From Rhodocyclaceae bacterium (GTDB lineage Bacteria; Pseudomonadota; Gammaproteobacteria; Burkholderiales; Rhodocyclaceae), in assembly GCA_013791905.1 (NCBI GenBank), contig VMSX01000030.1, forward strand, positions 104,741-168,740: a DNA stretch of 64,000 bases. Reading direction: 5' to 3'. This document shows, in pieces, positions 53,600 to 61,626 of the stretch. Positions within the stretch are counted from its first letter, which is position 1. Each line of letters begins with the position of its first letter. A program made the position numbers and the translations under genes. The notes beneath the pieces are model-generated. The model worked only from the letters and a program-made list of their open reading frames with translations, searched no databases and had not been told where the DNA came from.

Positions 53600-54049
53600 T
53601 CAGGGCTTGAGGTAGGCAAAACCTCCCCGCCCCTGCAGTTTGGCGATTTCAGCGACGCCGGACGGAACGAACTTGGCCTCTGGGAGGAACGACTTGCGAT
53701 CCATGCTGCGGTTCTTGAGCGTGATTTCGCAGACATCGAAGGTGACCCCGCGTTCCGTCAGGTTCTCGACCAATGGGTTGTAGGGATTCCCATTCTTGTC
53801 CTTGGCGCCATCCATCAGAAAGTCAACGCCCAGCGCGTGGGTCACCACAATGATCTGCGCCTGCGGATTGACGTCCAGATGGTTGCCGACATTGCGCAAG
53901 GTCGCAATCGCATGGGATGAATCATTGACGTGGTAGACCACCTTGTCTGGGTGTACGTTATTGGTCAGATCGCCCATCGAAGAACAACCACCCAGGACCA
54001 ATGCGCTTGTTGCAATCAATGCGACTACCCAGTTTCCAAGCTTGCTCAT
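53600..54049 (-). CDS. DsrE-like lipoprotein
   Basis: A 149-residue protein with a lipoprotein signal (LIATSALVLGGC, lipidated Cys22) and a DsrE/DsrF-like fold (KVVYHVNDSSHAIATLRNVGNHLDVNPQ, quoted in part; IIVVTHALGVDFLMDGA; LTERGVTFDVCEITLKNR). A single cysteine sits at about 106 in FDVCEITL, where many DsrE-like proteins carry their sulfur-accepting residue. Cytoplasmic DsrE proteins carry persulfides; this one is secreted and lies next to the sox cluster, so a role in periplasmic sulfur handling is plausible but unproven. Confidence 0.78.
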   Translation of the reverse strand: MSKLGNWVVALIATSALVLGGCSSMGDLTNNVHPDKVVYHVNDSSHAIATLRNVGNHLDVNPQAQIIVVTHALGVDFLMDGAKDKNGNPYNPLVENLTERGVTFDVCEITLKNRSMDRKSFLPEAKFVPSGVAEIAKLQGRGGFAYLKP

Positions 54050-54984
54050 GTTTTCTCCTCTGTCAGAATTAATGGCGTCGGCTACGCCTGATTATTTTGT
54101 CGCCGACTGAACGCTACTATTGTCGGCAGCGTATTACAACCATCCTGAAAGCAGGGCTTACCCGGCTGGTTAAACATGTCCGCTGTGCGGGAATGTCGAG
54201 CAAAGTGCCTAAGCTGGCAGGGAAAACCAATCAGCATAAACATGAGCAATCTGGTGCTGTTCTGCGTATTGCGATGCAGCAAATGATTCTCATTAGCTGC
54301 ATCGCAGCGCGTCCTCAAGTAAATCGTGATGCGGCTCCGGGAGTTAACAAACAATGCAACACGCATGATCCAGTATGCATGAATGAGTTGCATGCCGAGC
54401 TGCATATGGTGGCTTCCGTCAGTCCGTGCCAAAGAGCTCGATTAAAACGATATGGTGAAAACCAGAATGGAATTGCATTAGCAAAACCTATATAAAACAA
54501 ACCACTGGATTAATGGCCTTGTTTGTGGCTTAGGGGATGTGATTCCCCTTGCCACCAATAAAACGACTTTGTGTGAAGGGACATTGACGATGATGTATGA
54601 ATTAAAGCAATGAAACCCGGCAGTTGGGGGTTATGCCATAAGAGACATCAAGGTAGTCAGGGGGTTGTCTATGATAAGAATATTAGTAACTAATTATGCA
54701 CAAATAATACTTGCAACCTGCAAAAACCATGAGTTAGGCTGCGTCATCATTCATAAAAAAGTATCGACAAAATTAATGATTGACATAAAACCATAGCTTT
54801 CTCATGGTTATGTTTGGCAGCATCGGGTAGCAATGGCTATATGCCGCTAGAGCGAGATGGTCTTTACAGCCAGACTGCTGTTGCGGAATACCGCCCTGTA
54901 ACAGAGACAAAATAAAAAAATATCAACTTGGTTGCCGTAGGCATACCGAGGTACTTCAATTAACCCAAGTTTGAGAGGTTCGAA
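54050..54984. promoter_or_regulatory. 935-base interval upstream of the sox cluster, AT-richer, structured, without a convincing gene
   Basis: Open frames here are short, lack good starts or show no protein-like composition. Structure includes a hairpin at 54525-54555 (GTGGC/GCCAC plus AGGGGA/TCCCCT), the palindrome ATTAGT-A-ACTAAT at 54682-54694, AACCAT/ATGGTT at about 54789-54809, and CTGTT-GCGG/CCGC-AACAG at 54878-54904. TTGACA at 54780-54785 overlaps the AACCAT inverted repeat, as an operator-controlled promoter for soxY might, but no good -10 follows at 17 bases. Two tiny coupled frames (54590-54613 and 54610-54693) follow a GAAGGGA ribosome binding site. Confidence 0.5.
54525..54555 (+). 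terminator. two-part stem-loop in the pre-sox interval
   Basis: GTGGC (54525-54529) pairs with GCCAC (54551-54555) and AGGGGA (54532-54537) with TCCCCT (54544-54549). An AATAAAAC run follows. It could be a terminator or a structured leader. Confidence 0.4.
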
Positions 54985-55455
54985 ATGAATCAGTTGCGTA
55001 GAACATTTTTGAAGAGTTCCGGCATGGCCGGTGCGGTAATGGTTGCCATCGGGGCAGGCTTGCTCAAGTCTGGCGAAGTCATGGCGGCAACATGGAACAA
55101 GCTTGCCTTCACATCGAACAACATTGCCGACGCCATGAAAAACGCTAATTACGGCGGAGCCACGGAAAGCAAGGACATCGTGATCACGGTGCCGGATATC
55201 GCGGAAAACGGTGCGTCTGTACCGGTTGAAGTGACCAGCAACATCCCCGGAACCACATCCATCGCCATTTTTGTCGAGAAGAACATCACCCCGCTGGCGG
55301 CTGATTTCGAGATTTCCAATGGCGCCGAGCCATACATCTACACCTTCGTCAAAATGGGCCAGACCTCCCAGGTCCGCGTCGCGGTCAGGGCCGGAGGCAA
55401 GGCTTACACCGTGAGCAAGGAAGTCAAGGTCACCATCGGCGGCTGCGGCGGCTGA
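54985..55455 (+). CDS. soxY: thiosulfate-carrying Sox protein, SoxY subunit
   Basis: SoxY carries sulfur intermediates on its last cysteine while Sox enzymes act on them in the periplasm. The 156-residue protein has a Tat signal (RRTFLKSSGMAGAVMVAIGAG), a SoxY beta-sandwich, and the C-terminal swinging arm GGCGG with Cys154. GAGAGG precedes the ATG at a normal distance. It starts the sox run and is followed 55 bases later by soxZ. A long gene-poor control region lies upstream. Confidence 0.96.
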   Translation: MNQLRRTFLKSSGMAGAVMVAIGAGLLKSGEVMAATWNKLAFTSNNIADAMKNANYGGATESKDIVITVPDIAENGASVPVEVTSNIPGTTSIAIFVEKNITPLAADFEISNGAEPYIYTFVKMGQTSQVRVAVRAGGKAYTVSKEVKVTIGGCGG

Positions 55456-55510
55456 TCACCCTGGACTGGTCCGGGAATTCACCAAATAAAGAATTGACGA
55501 GGAGACGAAC

Positions 55511-55831
55511 ATGGCTGAAGAAATGAAAATGCGTGCGACGCTACAGGGCGACATCACCGACGTGAAGGTGCGGATGAACCACATCATGGAAACCGGTGCG
55601 CGCAAGGATCCAAAGACAGGAAAACTTATCCCGCCGCACTTCATCGATCAGGTGGTGGCTACATTGAATGGCAAGACCGTGCTGGATGCGCAGTGGGGTA
55701 TCGCTATTTCCAGAAACCCGTTTATCGGGTTCAAGGTAAAGGGCGCCAAGGTCGGCGACAAGATTGTCGTCAACGCTGTTGATAATTTGGGCACGAAGTT
55801 CAGCGGCGAGGTAGCCGTAGCCGCACGATAA
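55511..55831 (+). CDS. soxZ: sulfur carrier partner SoxZ
   Basis: A 106-residue Ig-like protein that pairs with SoxY and is exported with it, having no signal of its own. Family phrases are MRATLQGDITDVKVRMNHIMETG, KLIPPHFIDQV and GISRNPFIGFKVKG-type strands (here GIAISRNPFIGFKVKGAKVGD). GAGGAG lies before the start. It follows soxY and precedes the SoxXA gene after 150 bases containing an inverted repeat. Confidence 0.95.
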   Translation: MAEEMKMRATLQGDITDVKVRMNHIMETGARKDPKTGKLIPPHFIDQVVATLNGKTVLDAQWGIAISRNPFIGFKVKGAKVGDKIVVNAVDNLGTKFSGEVAVAAR

Positions 55832-55902
55832 ACATCGATTCGTGTCAGTCGGTCCGGATGCTTTGTCTGCACCGGCGTTCGGGACGAAATGAATCCCAGA
55901 TG

Positions 55903-55952
55903 AGGCAGGTGTCTTGATGGGAATGCCTTTGCGCTTCGGCTCAAGACTGCCT
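55903..55952 (+). promoter_or_regulatory. inverted repeat between soxZ and soxXA
   Basis: AGGCA and TCTTGA on the left (55903-55907, 55912-55917) pair with TCAAGA and TGCCT on the right (55941-55946, 55948-55952). It may set different amounts of SoxYZ and SoxXA by processing or partial termination; a U-tract is missing. Confidence 0.4.
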
Positions 55953-55981
55953 GCAACATGCAATCGATCTAGGGGAAAGTT

Positions 55982-57244
55982 ATGAAAATGAATAATTCGC
56001 AACTTATGCTGTTTGTTCTTGCAGTTTGCTTTTCATTTGCTGCGCCGGCTTCAGCCAGTGAATCTGGCAAGGGGAAAAAAGCGGCCCAGCTGGAACTGAA
56101 GAATCCCGCTTACGCCGGTCCCTGGGAGCGCTACAAGGGCTGGCCGGAAACCAGTTGGAGCGAATTCTCCACGCTACAGAAGATTGTCCCGTCGCCCATC
56201 GGCAAAACCATCAAGATCAAGGGTTCCATCGAGGGTGATCCCAAGAAAGGCGAAAAGCTGGCCTTTGACCGTTCGCGTGGTGGCAGTTGCCTGGCCTGCC
56301 ACGTCATGGGCAATCCGATACCCTCATTGCCCGGCAACGTCGGCCTCGACCTTTCAGCTCACGCCATCTGGGGCCGCAGCGACGAATACATCTTCAATTA
56401 CATCTTCGATCCGCGCAAGACAAATCCCAACACGGTGATGCCACCGTGGGGTGCGCACAAGCTGTTCAGTGTTGAGGAAATCAAGGACATCGTGGCGTTC
56501 CTCAAAACGCAGAAAACGCATTCCGTGTTCAAGGACAACCTGGAAAATCCCACCACCCGGCCAGTTCCGGAAGAGACGCGGGATAACCTCGACCCCTTTG
56601 TCAATGAAGCGATGGCGGCAATGGAGAAGGGCAAGGAGCTGTATTCCAGGGAAGGTCCAAACAAGCAATCCTGCACTACCTGCCATGCCGAGCCGGAGCG
56701 GATGTTCAAGAGCTGGGCGGCAGGCATGCCGAAGTACGAATCGTGCCTGCGCAAGGTGATCGGGGTTGAGGAATTTATCACCCGCCATGCACGCGCCACC
56801 ACCGGTGACGATTTCCTGATGCAAAGCGATGAGAATCTTGCCCTGTCCGTTTACCTGCGTTTTCTGACTAATGGCGAGCCGATGAATGTCGATGCCAAGT
56901 CAAAAGATCACAAACTGGCCATCAAGCGCGGTACGAAATTGCTCAACACCAAACTCGGGCAATTGAATCTGGCCTGCGTTGATTGCCATACCGCCGAGAA
57001 GGGTGGCAATAAATGGATCCGTGGCCAGTGGCTGGGCGAGTTCCGTGGCCAGATGGACCACTTCCCCACATGGCGTACCAGCCGTTCGGAAATCTGGGAC
57101 ATCAACAAGCGCTTCCAGTGGTGCAACGTGTCGGTTCGCGCCAACGAACTTCCGCCCGGCTCTCCCGAGTATGGCGACATCGAGCTGACGCTTTCCGTCC
57201 TCAATAACGGACAGAAGATCAGCGTGCCGGGAATCCGGCATTGA
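55982..57244 (+). CDS. soxXA: fused SoxX-SoxA c-type cytochrome, three haem sites
   Basis: SoxXA oxidatively joins thiosulfate to SoxY. Usually SoxX and SoxA are separate; here one 420-residue protein holds both. After a signal peptide (cleavage near ASA, residue 26), the SoxX-like part has haem site CLACH (103-107) and the axial-ligand region VMPPWGAHKLFSVEEIKDIVAFL (Met153). The SoxA-like part has CTTCH (231-235), CVDCH (332-336) and Cys381 in RFQWCNVSVRA, the position of the haem-ligating persulfide cysteine, followed by PPGSPEYGDIELTL. No frameshift or internal start separates the halves. It lies between soxZ and soxB. Confidence 0.88.
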   Translation: MKMNNSQLMLFVLAVCFSFAAPASASESGKGKKAAQLELKNPAYAGPWERYKGWPETSWSEFSTLQKIVPSPIGKTIKIKGSIEGDPKKGEKLAFDRSRGGSCLACHVMGNPIPSLPGNVGLDLSAHAIWGRSDEYIFNYIFDPRKTNPNTVMPPWGAHKLFSVEEIKDIVAFLKTQKTHSVFKDNLENPTTRPVPEETRDNLDPFVNEAMAAMEKGKELYSREGPNKQSCTTCHAEPERMFKSWAAGMPKYESCLRKVIGVEEFITRHARATTGDDFLMQSDENLALSVYLRFLTNGEPMNVDAKSKDHKLAIKRGTKLLNTKLGQLNLACVDCHTAEKGGNKWIRGQWLGEFRGQMDHFPTWRTSRSEIWDINKRFQWCNVSVRANELPPGSPEYGDIELTLSVLNNGQKISVPGIRH

Positions 57245-57279
57245 AGTCGCCCAACTAAAACCGCAGATGCAAGAAAAGT

Positions 57280-57306
57280 CAGGCAAAGGGCGCGTCCCTT
57301 TGCCTG
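57280..57306 (+). terminator. hairpin between soxXA and soxB
   Basis: CAGGCAAAGGG (57280-57290) and CCCTTTGCCTG (57296-57306) form a perfect 11-base stem around CGCGT. No U-tract follows, so it may be a processing or stabilising stem within the operon rather than a full terminator. Confidence 0.55.
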
Positions 57307-57354
57307 ATGCATACCCGTAATGGGGCAGTTTTTGATCGCACAGGGTGCTCTCAC

Positions 57355-59070
57355 ATGTCCATGAACCGTCGCGAATTCATGCAAATCCTGGCGGTGGCTT
57401 CTGCCGCCGGTTTTGCCTTGAACAGCCGGCAAGCCTTGTCGCAGGGCAATGCCGGGAATTTTTACGACCTGCCGGCTTTCGGCAATGTTTCGTTGATGCA
57501 TTTCACCGATTGCCATGCGCAGTTGCAACCGATTTACTTCCGTGAGCCGAACGTCAATATCGGCCTCGGCGACAGCCTGAACCGTCCGCCGCATCTGGTG
57601 GGCGAAAAGCTTCTGAAATCCTTTGGTATCCGTCCCGGTAGTGTCGAGGCGCATGCTTTCACCTATCTCGACTTCGACAAGGCCGCGCGCACCTATGGCA
57701 AGGTCGGCGGCTTCGCTCATCTGTCGACACTGGTCAAGAAAATCCGCGCCAGCCGTCCGGGTGCCCTGCTGCTCGATGGCGGCGATACCTGGCAGGGCTC
57801 GGCCACTGCCCTGTGGACCAAGGGGCAGGACATGGTAGACGCCTGCAAGTTGCTCGGTGTCGATGTGATGACCGGCCATTGGGAATTCACCCTGGGCGCG
57901 GAGCGTGTGCAACAAATCATCGACAACGATTTCAAGGGCAAACTTGATTTCGTTGCGCAGAACATCAAGACCAACGATTTCGGCGACCCGGTGTTCCCGC
58001 ACTATGTGATCAAGCAGATCCAGGGCATCCCGGTCGCCATCATCGGCCAGGCCTTTCCCTATACGCCGATCGCCAATCCGCGCCACATGATTCCCGACTG
58101 GAGTTTCGGCATCCAGGATGACCACATGCAGGAGGTCGTCAACACCGCGCGTGCCAAGGGTGCGCAGGTTGTCGTGGTGCTGTCGCACAACGGCATGGAT
58201 GTGGACCTGAAAATGGCCAGCCGGGTGAGCGGCATCGACGCCATCATGGGCGGCCATACCCACGACGGCATACCCGCACCCTCGATAGTCAAGAATCCGG
58301 GTGGCCAGACGCTGGTAACCAATGCCGGCTCCAACGGCAAGTTCCTCGGCGTGCTGGATCTGGACGTCAAGGGCGGCAAGGTTGCCGGCTTCAAGTACAA
58401 ACTGATGCCGGTATTCGCCAACCTGATCGAGCCGGATGCCGACATGGCGGCGCTGATCAAGAAGGTGCGTGCGCCCTACGAGGCCAAATTGGCAGAAAAA
58501 CTCGCTATCACCGAAGGCACGCTGTACCGCCGCGGCAACTTCAACGGCACCTTCGATCAGTTGATCCTCGACGCCATGATGGAAGTGAAGGGCGCGGACG
58601 CGGCATTCTCCCCGGGCTTCCGCTGGGGCACTTCGCTGTTGCCGGGTCAAACCATCACGCTGGAACACCTGATGGACCAGACCGCGATCACCTACCCGCA
58701 GACCACCCTGAACGAAATGACCGGCGCAACCATAAAGGACATCATGGAAGATGTCTGCGACAACCTGTTCAACCCCGATCCCTACAAGCAGCAGGGCGGC
58801 GACATGGTGCGGGTCGGCGGCATCAGCTATACCTGCGATCTGCAGCAGGGCATGGGCAAGCGCATCAACAACATGATGCTCAAAGGCAAGCCGCTTGACC
58901 CCAACAAGACCTACAAGGTGGCCGGCTGGGCGCCAGTGGCCGAAGGTGCAACCGGCGAACCGATCTGGGACGTCGTGGCCAGCTACCTGCGTGACAAGAA
59001 GGTCATCTCACCGCGCAAGCTCAACCTGCCGAAACTGATCGGCATCAAAGGCAACGATGGCATTGCCTGA
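57355..59070 (+). CDS. soxB: thiosulfohydrolase SoxB
   Basis: It hydrolyses the sulfonate from SoxY-bound S-thiosulfonate, releasing sulfate. The 571-residue dimanganese metallophosphatase-fold protein has a Tat signal (MNRREFMQILAVASAAG) and metal motifs FTDCHAQL, LLDGGDTWQGS, GHWEFT, LSHNGMD and GGHTHDG. GHWEFT in place of the nucleotidase GNHEF marks SoxB. The frame is open from 57307, but AGGG before ATG 57355 and the Tat signal support this start; ATG 57361 is also possible. Confidence 0.96.
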   Translation: MSMNRREFMQILAVASAAGFALNSRQALSQGNAGNFYDLPAFGNVSLMHFTDCHAQLQPIYFREPNVNIGLGDSLNRPPHLVGEKLLKSFGIRPGSVEAHAFTYLDFDKAARTYGKVGGFAHLSTLVKKIRASRPGALLLDGGDTWQGSATALWTKGQDMVDACKLLGVDVMTGHWEFTLGAERVQQIIDNDFKGKLDFVAQNIKTNDFGDPVFPHYVIKQIQGIPVAIIGQAFPYTPIANPRHMIPDWSFGIQDDHMQEVVNTARAKGAQVVVVLSHNGMDVDLKMASRVSGIDAIMGGHTHDGIPAPSIVKNPGGQTLVTNAGSNGKFLGVLDLDVKGGKVAGFKYKLMPVFANLIEPDADMAALIKKVRAPYEAKLAEKLAITEGTLYRRGNFNGTFDQLILDAMMEVKGADAAFSPGFRWGTSLLPGQTITLEHLMDQTAITYPQTTLNEMTGATIKDIMEDVCDNLFNPDPYKQQGGDMVRVGGISYTCDLQQGMGKRINNMMLKGKPLDPNKTYKVAGWAPVAEGATGEPIWDVVASYLRDKKVISPRKLNLPKLIGIKGNDGIA

Positions 59071-59100
59071 GCCGGGTGCCGGCGCATCGATCATGGGAAT

Positions 59101-59106
59101 AAGGAG
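59101..59106 (+). promoter_or_regulatory. ribosome binding site placing the yeeE start at an ATC codon
   Basis: AAGGAG lies four bases before ATC 59111 and seven before ATC 59114. The spacing favours 59114. No standard start codon follows in frame until 59210, 103 bases away. Confidence 0.6.
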
Positions 59107-59113
59107 ATAAATC

Positions 59114-60220
59114 ATCGCTGACTCAAGCCTCACAACAATTGTCGTCGGGTGGGGCTTCGCCCTCGGCATCGTCTTTGGCTTCATCGCCAATAAAACCAGT
59201 TTCTGCACCATGGGGGCCGTCTCGGATGTCGTCAACATGGGGCACTGGGGGCGCATGCGCGCCTGGCTGCTGGCAATTGCCATCGCCATGCTCGGCACCA
59301 ATGCGCTGGCATATTTCGGCCAGATCGATCTGGCGAAAACCATCTATACCGGCAGCAGTTTTCCCTGGCTGGCCTTTATCGTGGGCGGACTGTGTTTTGG
59401 CGTTGGCATGACACTCGCTTCGGGTTGCGGCAATAAAACCCTGGTGCGCATCGGCGGTGGCAACCTGAAATCCCTGGTCGTGTTCATCTTCATGGGCTTT
59501 GCTGCCATCGCGACGCTGAAGGGCATCCTTGGCGCATTCCGCGTCAATGTGCTGCAGGCGCCCAGCGTTTCGCTGCATTTCGATCACGGCCAGACCCTGC
59601 CCGCGCTGCTGTCCGGTGGCGGCGGCATGCAAACCATGCAACTGGCAGTAACCGGCGCCATTGTCCTGGCCATCCTGATTTTCGTTTTCAAGGACCGGGA
59701 ATTCCGCCAGGAACTGGACAACAAGCTGGCTGGCCTGGTCATCGGCCTGATCGTGGTCGGCGGCTGGTATCTGACGGGCCACATCGGCCTGGCGGAAAAT
59801 CCGGATACGCTGGAGATGACCTATTTCGGCACCAACACCCGCCTCGCCGAATCGATGTCGTTCGTCGCCCCGACCGCCTACACGCTGGAATATTTCGGCT
59901 ACTGGACCGACACCTCGAACATCATCACCTTCGGCGTCGCCACCATCTTCGGCGTGGGCCTCGGCTCGTTCCTGTATGCGCTGATTTCCAAGTCATTCCG
60001 CTGGGAATACTTTACTTCGTCCCAGGACATGATCAACCACATCGGCGGCGGCGTGCTGATGGGCTTTGGCGGCGTCACCGCCATGGGCTGCACCATCGGG
60101 CAGGGCGTCACCGGGGTATCCACCCTCTCGCTGGGATCCCTCCTGGCGTTTGTCTCCATCGTCGCCGGCTCTGCCATCACCATGAAAATCCAGACCTCGT
60201 TAATGATGCGTGAAGCATGA
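59114..60220 (+). CDS. YeeE/YedE family sulfur-compound transporter, start codon non-standard
   Basis: A hydrophobic protein of about 368 residues with many membrane helices. Conserved cysteine motifs of the YeeE (thiosulfate uptake) family are present: FCTMGAVSD (Cys31), ASGCGNK (Cys105) and MGCTIGQG (Cys326). Between the stop at 59108 and the ATG at 59210, which lies inside FCTMGAVSD, the frame has no ATG, GTG or TTG. AAGGAG at 59101-59106 is seven bases before ATC GCT GAC at 59114, so this ATC is the likely start (or a changed ATG). Placed after soxB, it may import thiosulfate or another sulfur compound. Confidence 0.8.
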   Translation: MADSSLTTIVVGWGFALGIVFGFIANKTSFCTMGAVSDVVNMGHWGRMRAWLLAIAIAMLGTNALAYFGQIDLAKTIYTGSSFPWLAFIVGGLCFGVGMTLASGCGNKTLVRIGGGNLKSLVVFIFMGFAAIATLKGILGAFRVNVLQAPSVSLHFDHGQTLPALLSGGGGMQTMQLAVTGAIVLAILIFVFKDREFRQELDNKLAGLVIGLIVVGGWYLTGHIGLAENPDTLEMTYFGTNTRLAESMSFVAPTAYTLEYFGYWTDTSNIITFGVATIFGVGLGSFLYALISKSFRWEYFTSSQDMINHIGGGVLMGFGGVTAMGCTIGQGVTGVSTLSLGSLLAFVSIVAGSAITMKIQTSLMMREA

Positions 60221-60275
60221 CAAACAAGCTTTTCCCCGACCATCCCCAACCCACACACTGCAGGAGCAATCAACC

Positions 60276-60773
60276 ATGACCAGACAGACTCTCCTTCCGT
60301 TACTTGCCATCACACTGCTCGCCCCATTTGCACAACTGGCTGGCGCCGCAGAACCCGCCCCGGTGGTGCGCTACTCGGCGGAGCAGAAATATGAATATGC
60401 GCGCGACGACCTGATGAATGCCATCAGCAGTCGCGGCTTTGTCATCGACCAGAACTCGCACGTCGGCCAGATGCTCGATCGCACCGGCAAGGACCTCGGC
60501 ACCACCAAGAAAATCTTTGGTGACGACCAGGCCCAGACGTTTTCGTTCTGCAGCGCGGTACTCTCGCGCAAGACCATGGAGGCCGATCCGCACAACATCG
60601 CGTTCTGCCCCTACACCATCCTCCTCTACAGCACCGCGGCCGAACCCAAGAAGGTGTATATCGCCTATCGTCCCCCGTCCAGCCCGAGTGGCAGCCCCGC
60701 TTCCAAGGCCGCGCTCAAGGAAGTCGAGATGCTGCTGGACAAGATTTCCCGCGAGGCGCTGAACATCAAATGA
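60276..60773 (+). CDS. secreted DUF302 family protein
   Basis: A 165-residue protein with a signal peptide (MTRQTLLPLLAITLLAPFAQLAGA). Its DUF302 domain shows the helix YARDDLMNAISSRGFVID, two cysteines (FSFCSAVL and IAFCPYTILLY) and the strand KKVYIAYRPP. AGGAG lies nine bases before the ATG. DUF302 proteins occur beside sulfur-oxidation and YeeE genes; their role is not established. The stop overlaps the next gene (ATGA), so it is probably made with the DsbC-like protein, which may act on its cysteines. Confidence 0.82.
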   Translation: MTRQTLLPLLAITLLAPFAQLAGAAEPAPVVRYSAEQKYEYARDDLMNAISSRGFVIDQNSHVGQMLDRTGKDLGTTKKIFGDDQAQTFSFCSAVLSRKTMEADPHNIAFCPYTILLYSTAAEPKKVYIAYRPPSSPSGSPASKAALKEVEMLLDKISREALNIK

Positions 60774-61486
60774 AAATGATGAAACCATTCTCTGGTCTTG
60801 CCTTGCTGGCTATCTTCATCGCCGGTACGGCCCTGGCCAATGAGGCCGGCATCAGCGCCGCGATGCAAAAGAGATTCCCGTACCAAAAACTCGTCAGTGT
60901 CACCAAGACGCCTTATTTCGGCTTGTACGAAGTGGTCTTCGATGACCAGCTGGTGTACGCGGACGAGAAACTGAGCTACATGATTAGCGGCAGTGTGATT
61001 GACCTGCGCACCATGCAAAACCTTACCGAATTAAGGGAAAAGGCGCTGTTTGCGGTCAATCTGAATACCTTGCCCCTCGATCTTGCGCTCAAGCGCGTCA
61101 AGGGCAATGGCAGCCGGAAAGTGGTCGTCTTTGCCGATCCGAACTGCTCCTTTTGCAAGCGACTGGAAAAGGAAATGGTCAATTTGAACAACCTGACCAC
61201 CTACATCTTTCCGCTCTCACTGCTGAACGGTTCCGAAGAGAAGAATCGCGCCATCTGGTGCTCGTCCGACCGTCTCAAGGCTTGGGACGACACGATGCTG
61301 CGCAACGTGTCGCCGACCGCAGAGAAGAAATGCGACACCGCCGCACTGACCAAAATCGCCGCAATGGCGAAAGATCGCCGCGTCAACATAACCCCCACGT
61401 TGATTTTCGAAGACGGCTTGGTAAAGCCGGGCATCATGACCACCGATCTGCTTGAGCAGCAGTTGGTGGCATCGGGTTCAAAGTAA
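60770..61486 (+). CDS. DsbC-type periplasmic thiol:disulfide isomerase, CSFC active site
   Basis: A 238-residue protein with a signal peptide, an N-terminal DsbC-like dimer domain (about 24-95) and a thioredoxin domain with Cys126-Ser-Phe-Cys129 in FADPNCSFCKRLEKEM. The cis-proline loop is VNITPTLIFEDG. E. coli DsbC has CGYC, so the active site differs. At the end of the sox run it may keep SoxY or SoxXA cysteines reduced, as SoxW or DsbC-like proteins do elsewhere; this is inference. It is followed by a terminator made by repeat copy R10. Confidence 0.88.
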   Translation: MKMMKPFSGLALLAIFIAGTALANEAGISAAMQKRFPYQKLVSVTKTPYFGLYEVVFDDQLVYADEKLSYMISGSVIDLRTMQNLTELREKALFAVNLNTLPLDLALKRVKGNGSRKVVVFADPNCSFCKRLEKEMVNLNNLTTYIFPLSLLNGSEEKNRAIWCSSDRLKAWDDTMLRNVSPTAEKKCDTAALTKIAAMAKDRRVNITPTLIFEDGLVKPGIMTTDLLEQQLVASGSK

Positions 61487-61524
61487 GCAACAATCCAAGT
61501 TGGATTGATTGTGCAGCCATTCCG

Positions 61525-61552
61525 AAAGTCGGCGCTGGCAGAACGGCGCCGG
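61525..61552 (+). repeat. dispersed repeat copy R10 (intergenic, acts as terminator stem)
   Basis: AAAGTCGGCGCTGGCAGAAC followed by GGCGCCGG, consensus head with two changes. It lies 39 bases after the DsbC-like stop and folds as described for the overlapping terminator. Confidence 0.75.
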
Positions 61553-61559
61553 TTTTTTT
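61529..61559 (+). terminator. rho-independent terminator at the end of the sox run
   Basis: TCGGCGCTG and CGGCGCCGG pair over nine positions (two wobble pairs) around GCAGAA, followed by seven T residues (61553-61559). A smaller stem CAATCCA/TGGATTG lies upstream at 61491-61507. Confidence 0.85.
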
Positions 61560-61626
61560 GTTGCGCCGATTTTGCATGCAGGGATGGATCGTGCAGAATG
61601 TCCTTTCTTGACTGAAAGGGAAACGC

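Noticed and set aside
54097-54495. 132-codon frame in the pre-sox interval
   Set aside because: It starts at TTG without a ribosome binding site and reads as random sequence; competing frames on the other strand are equally long.
56908-58668. 586-codon open frame opposite soxXA and soxB
   Set aside because: It crosses two well-supported genes and the hairpin between them; no protein-like features.
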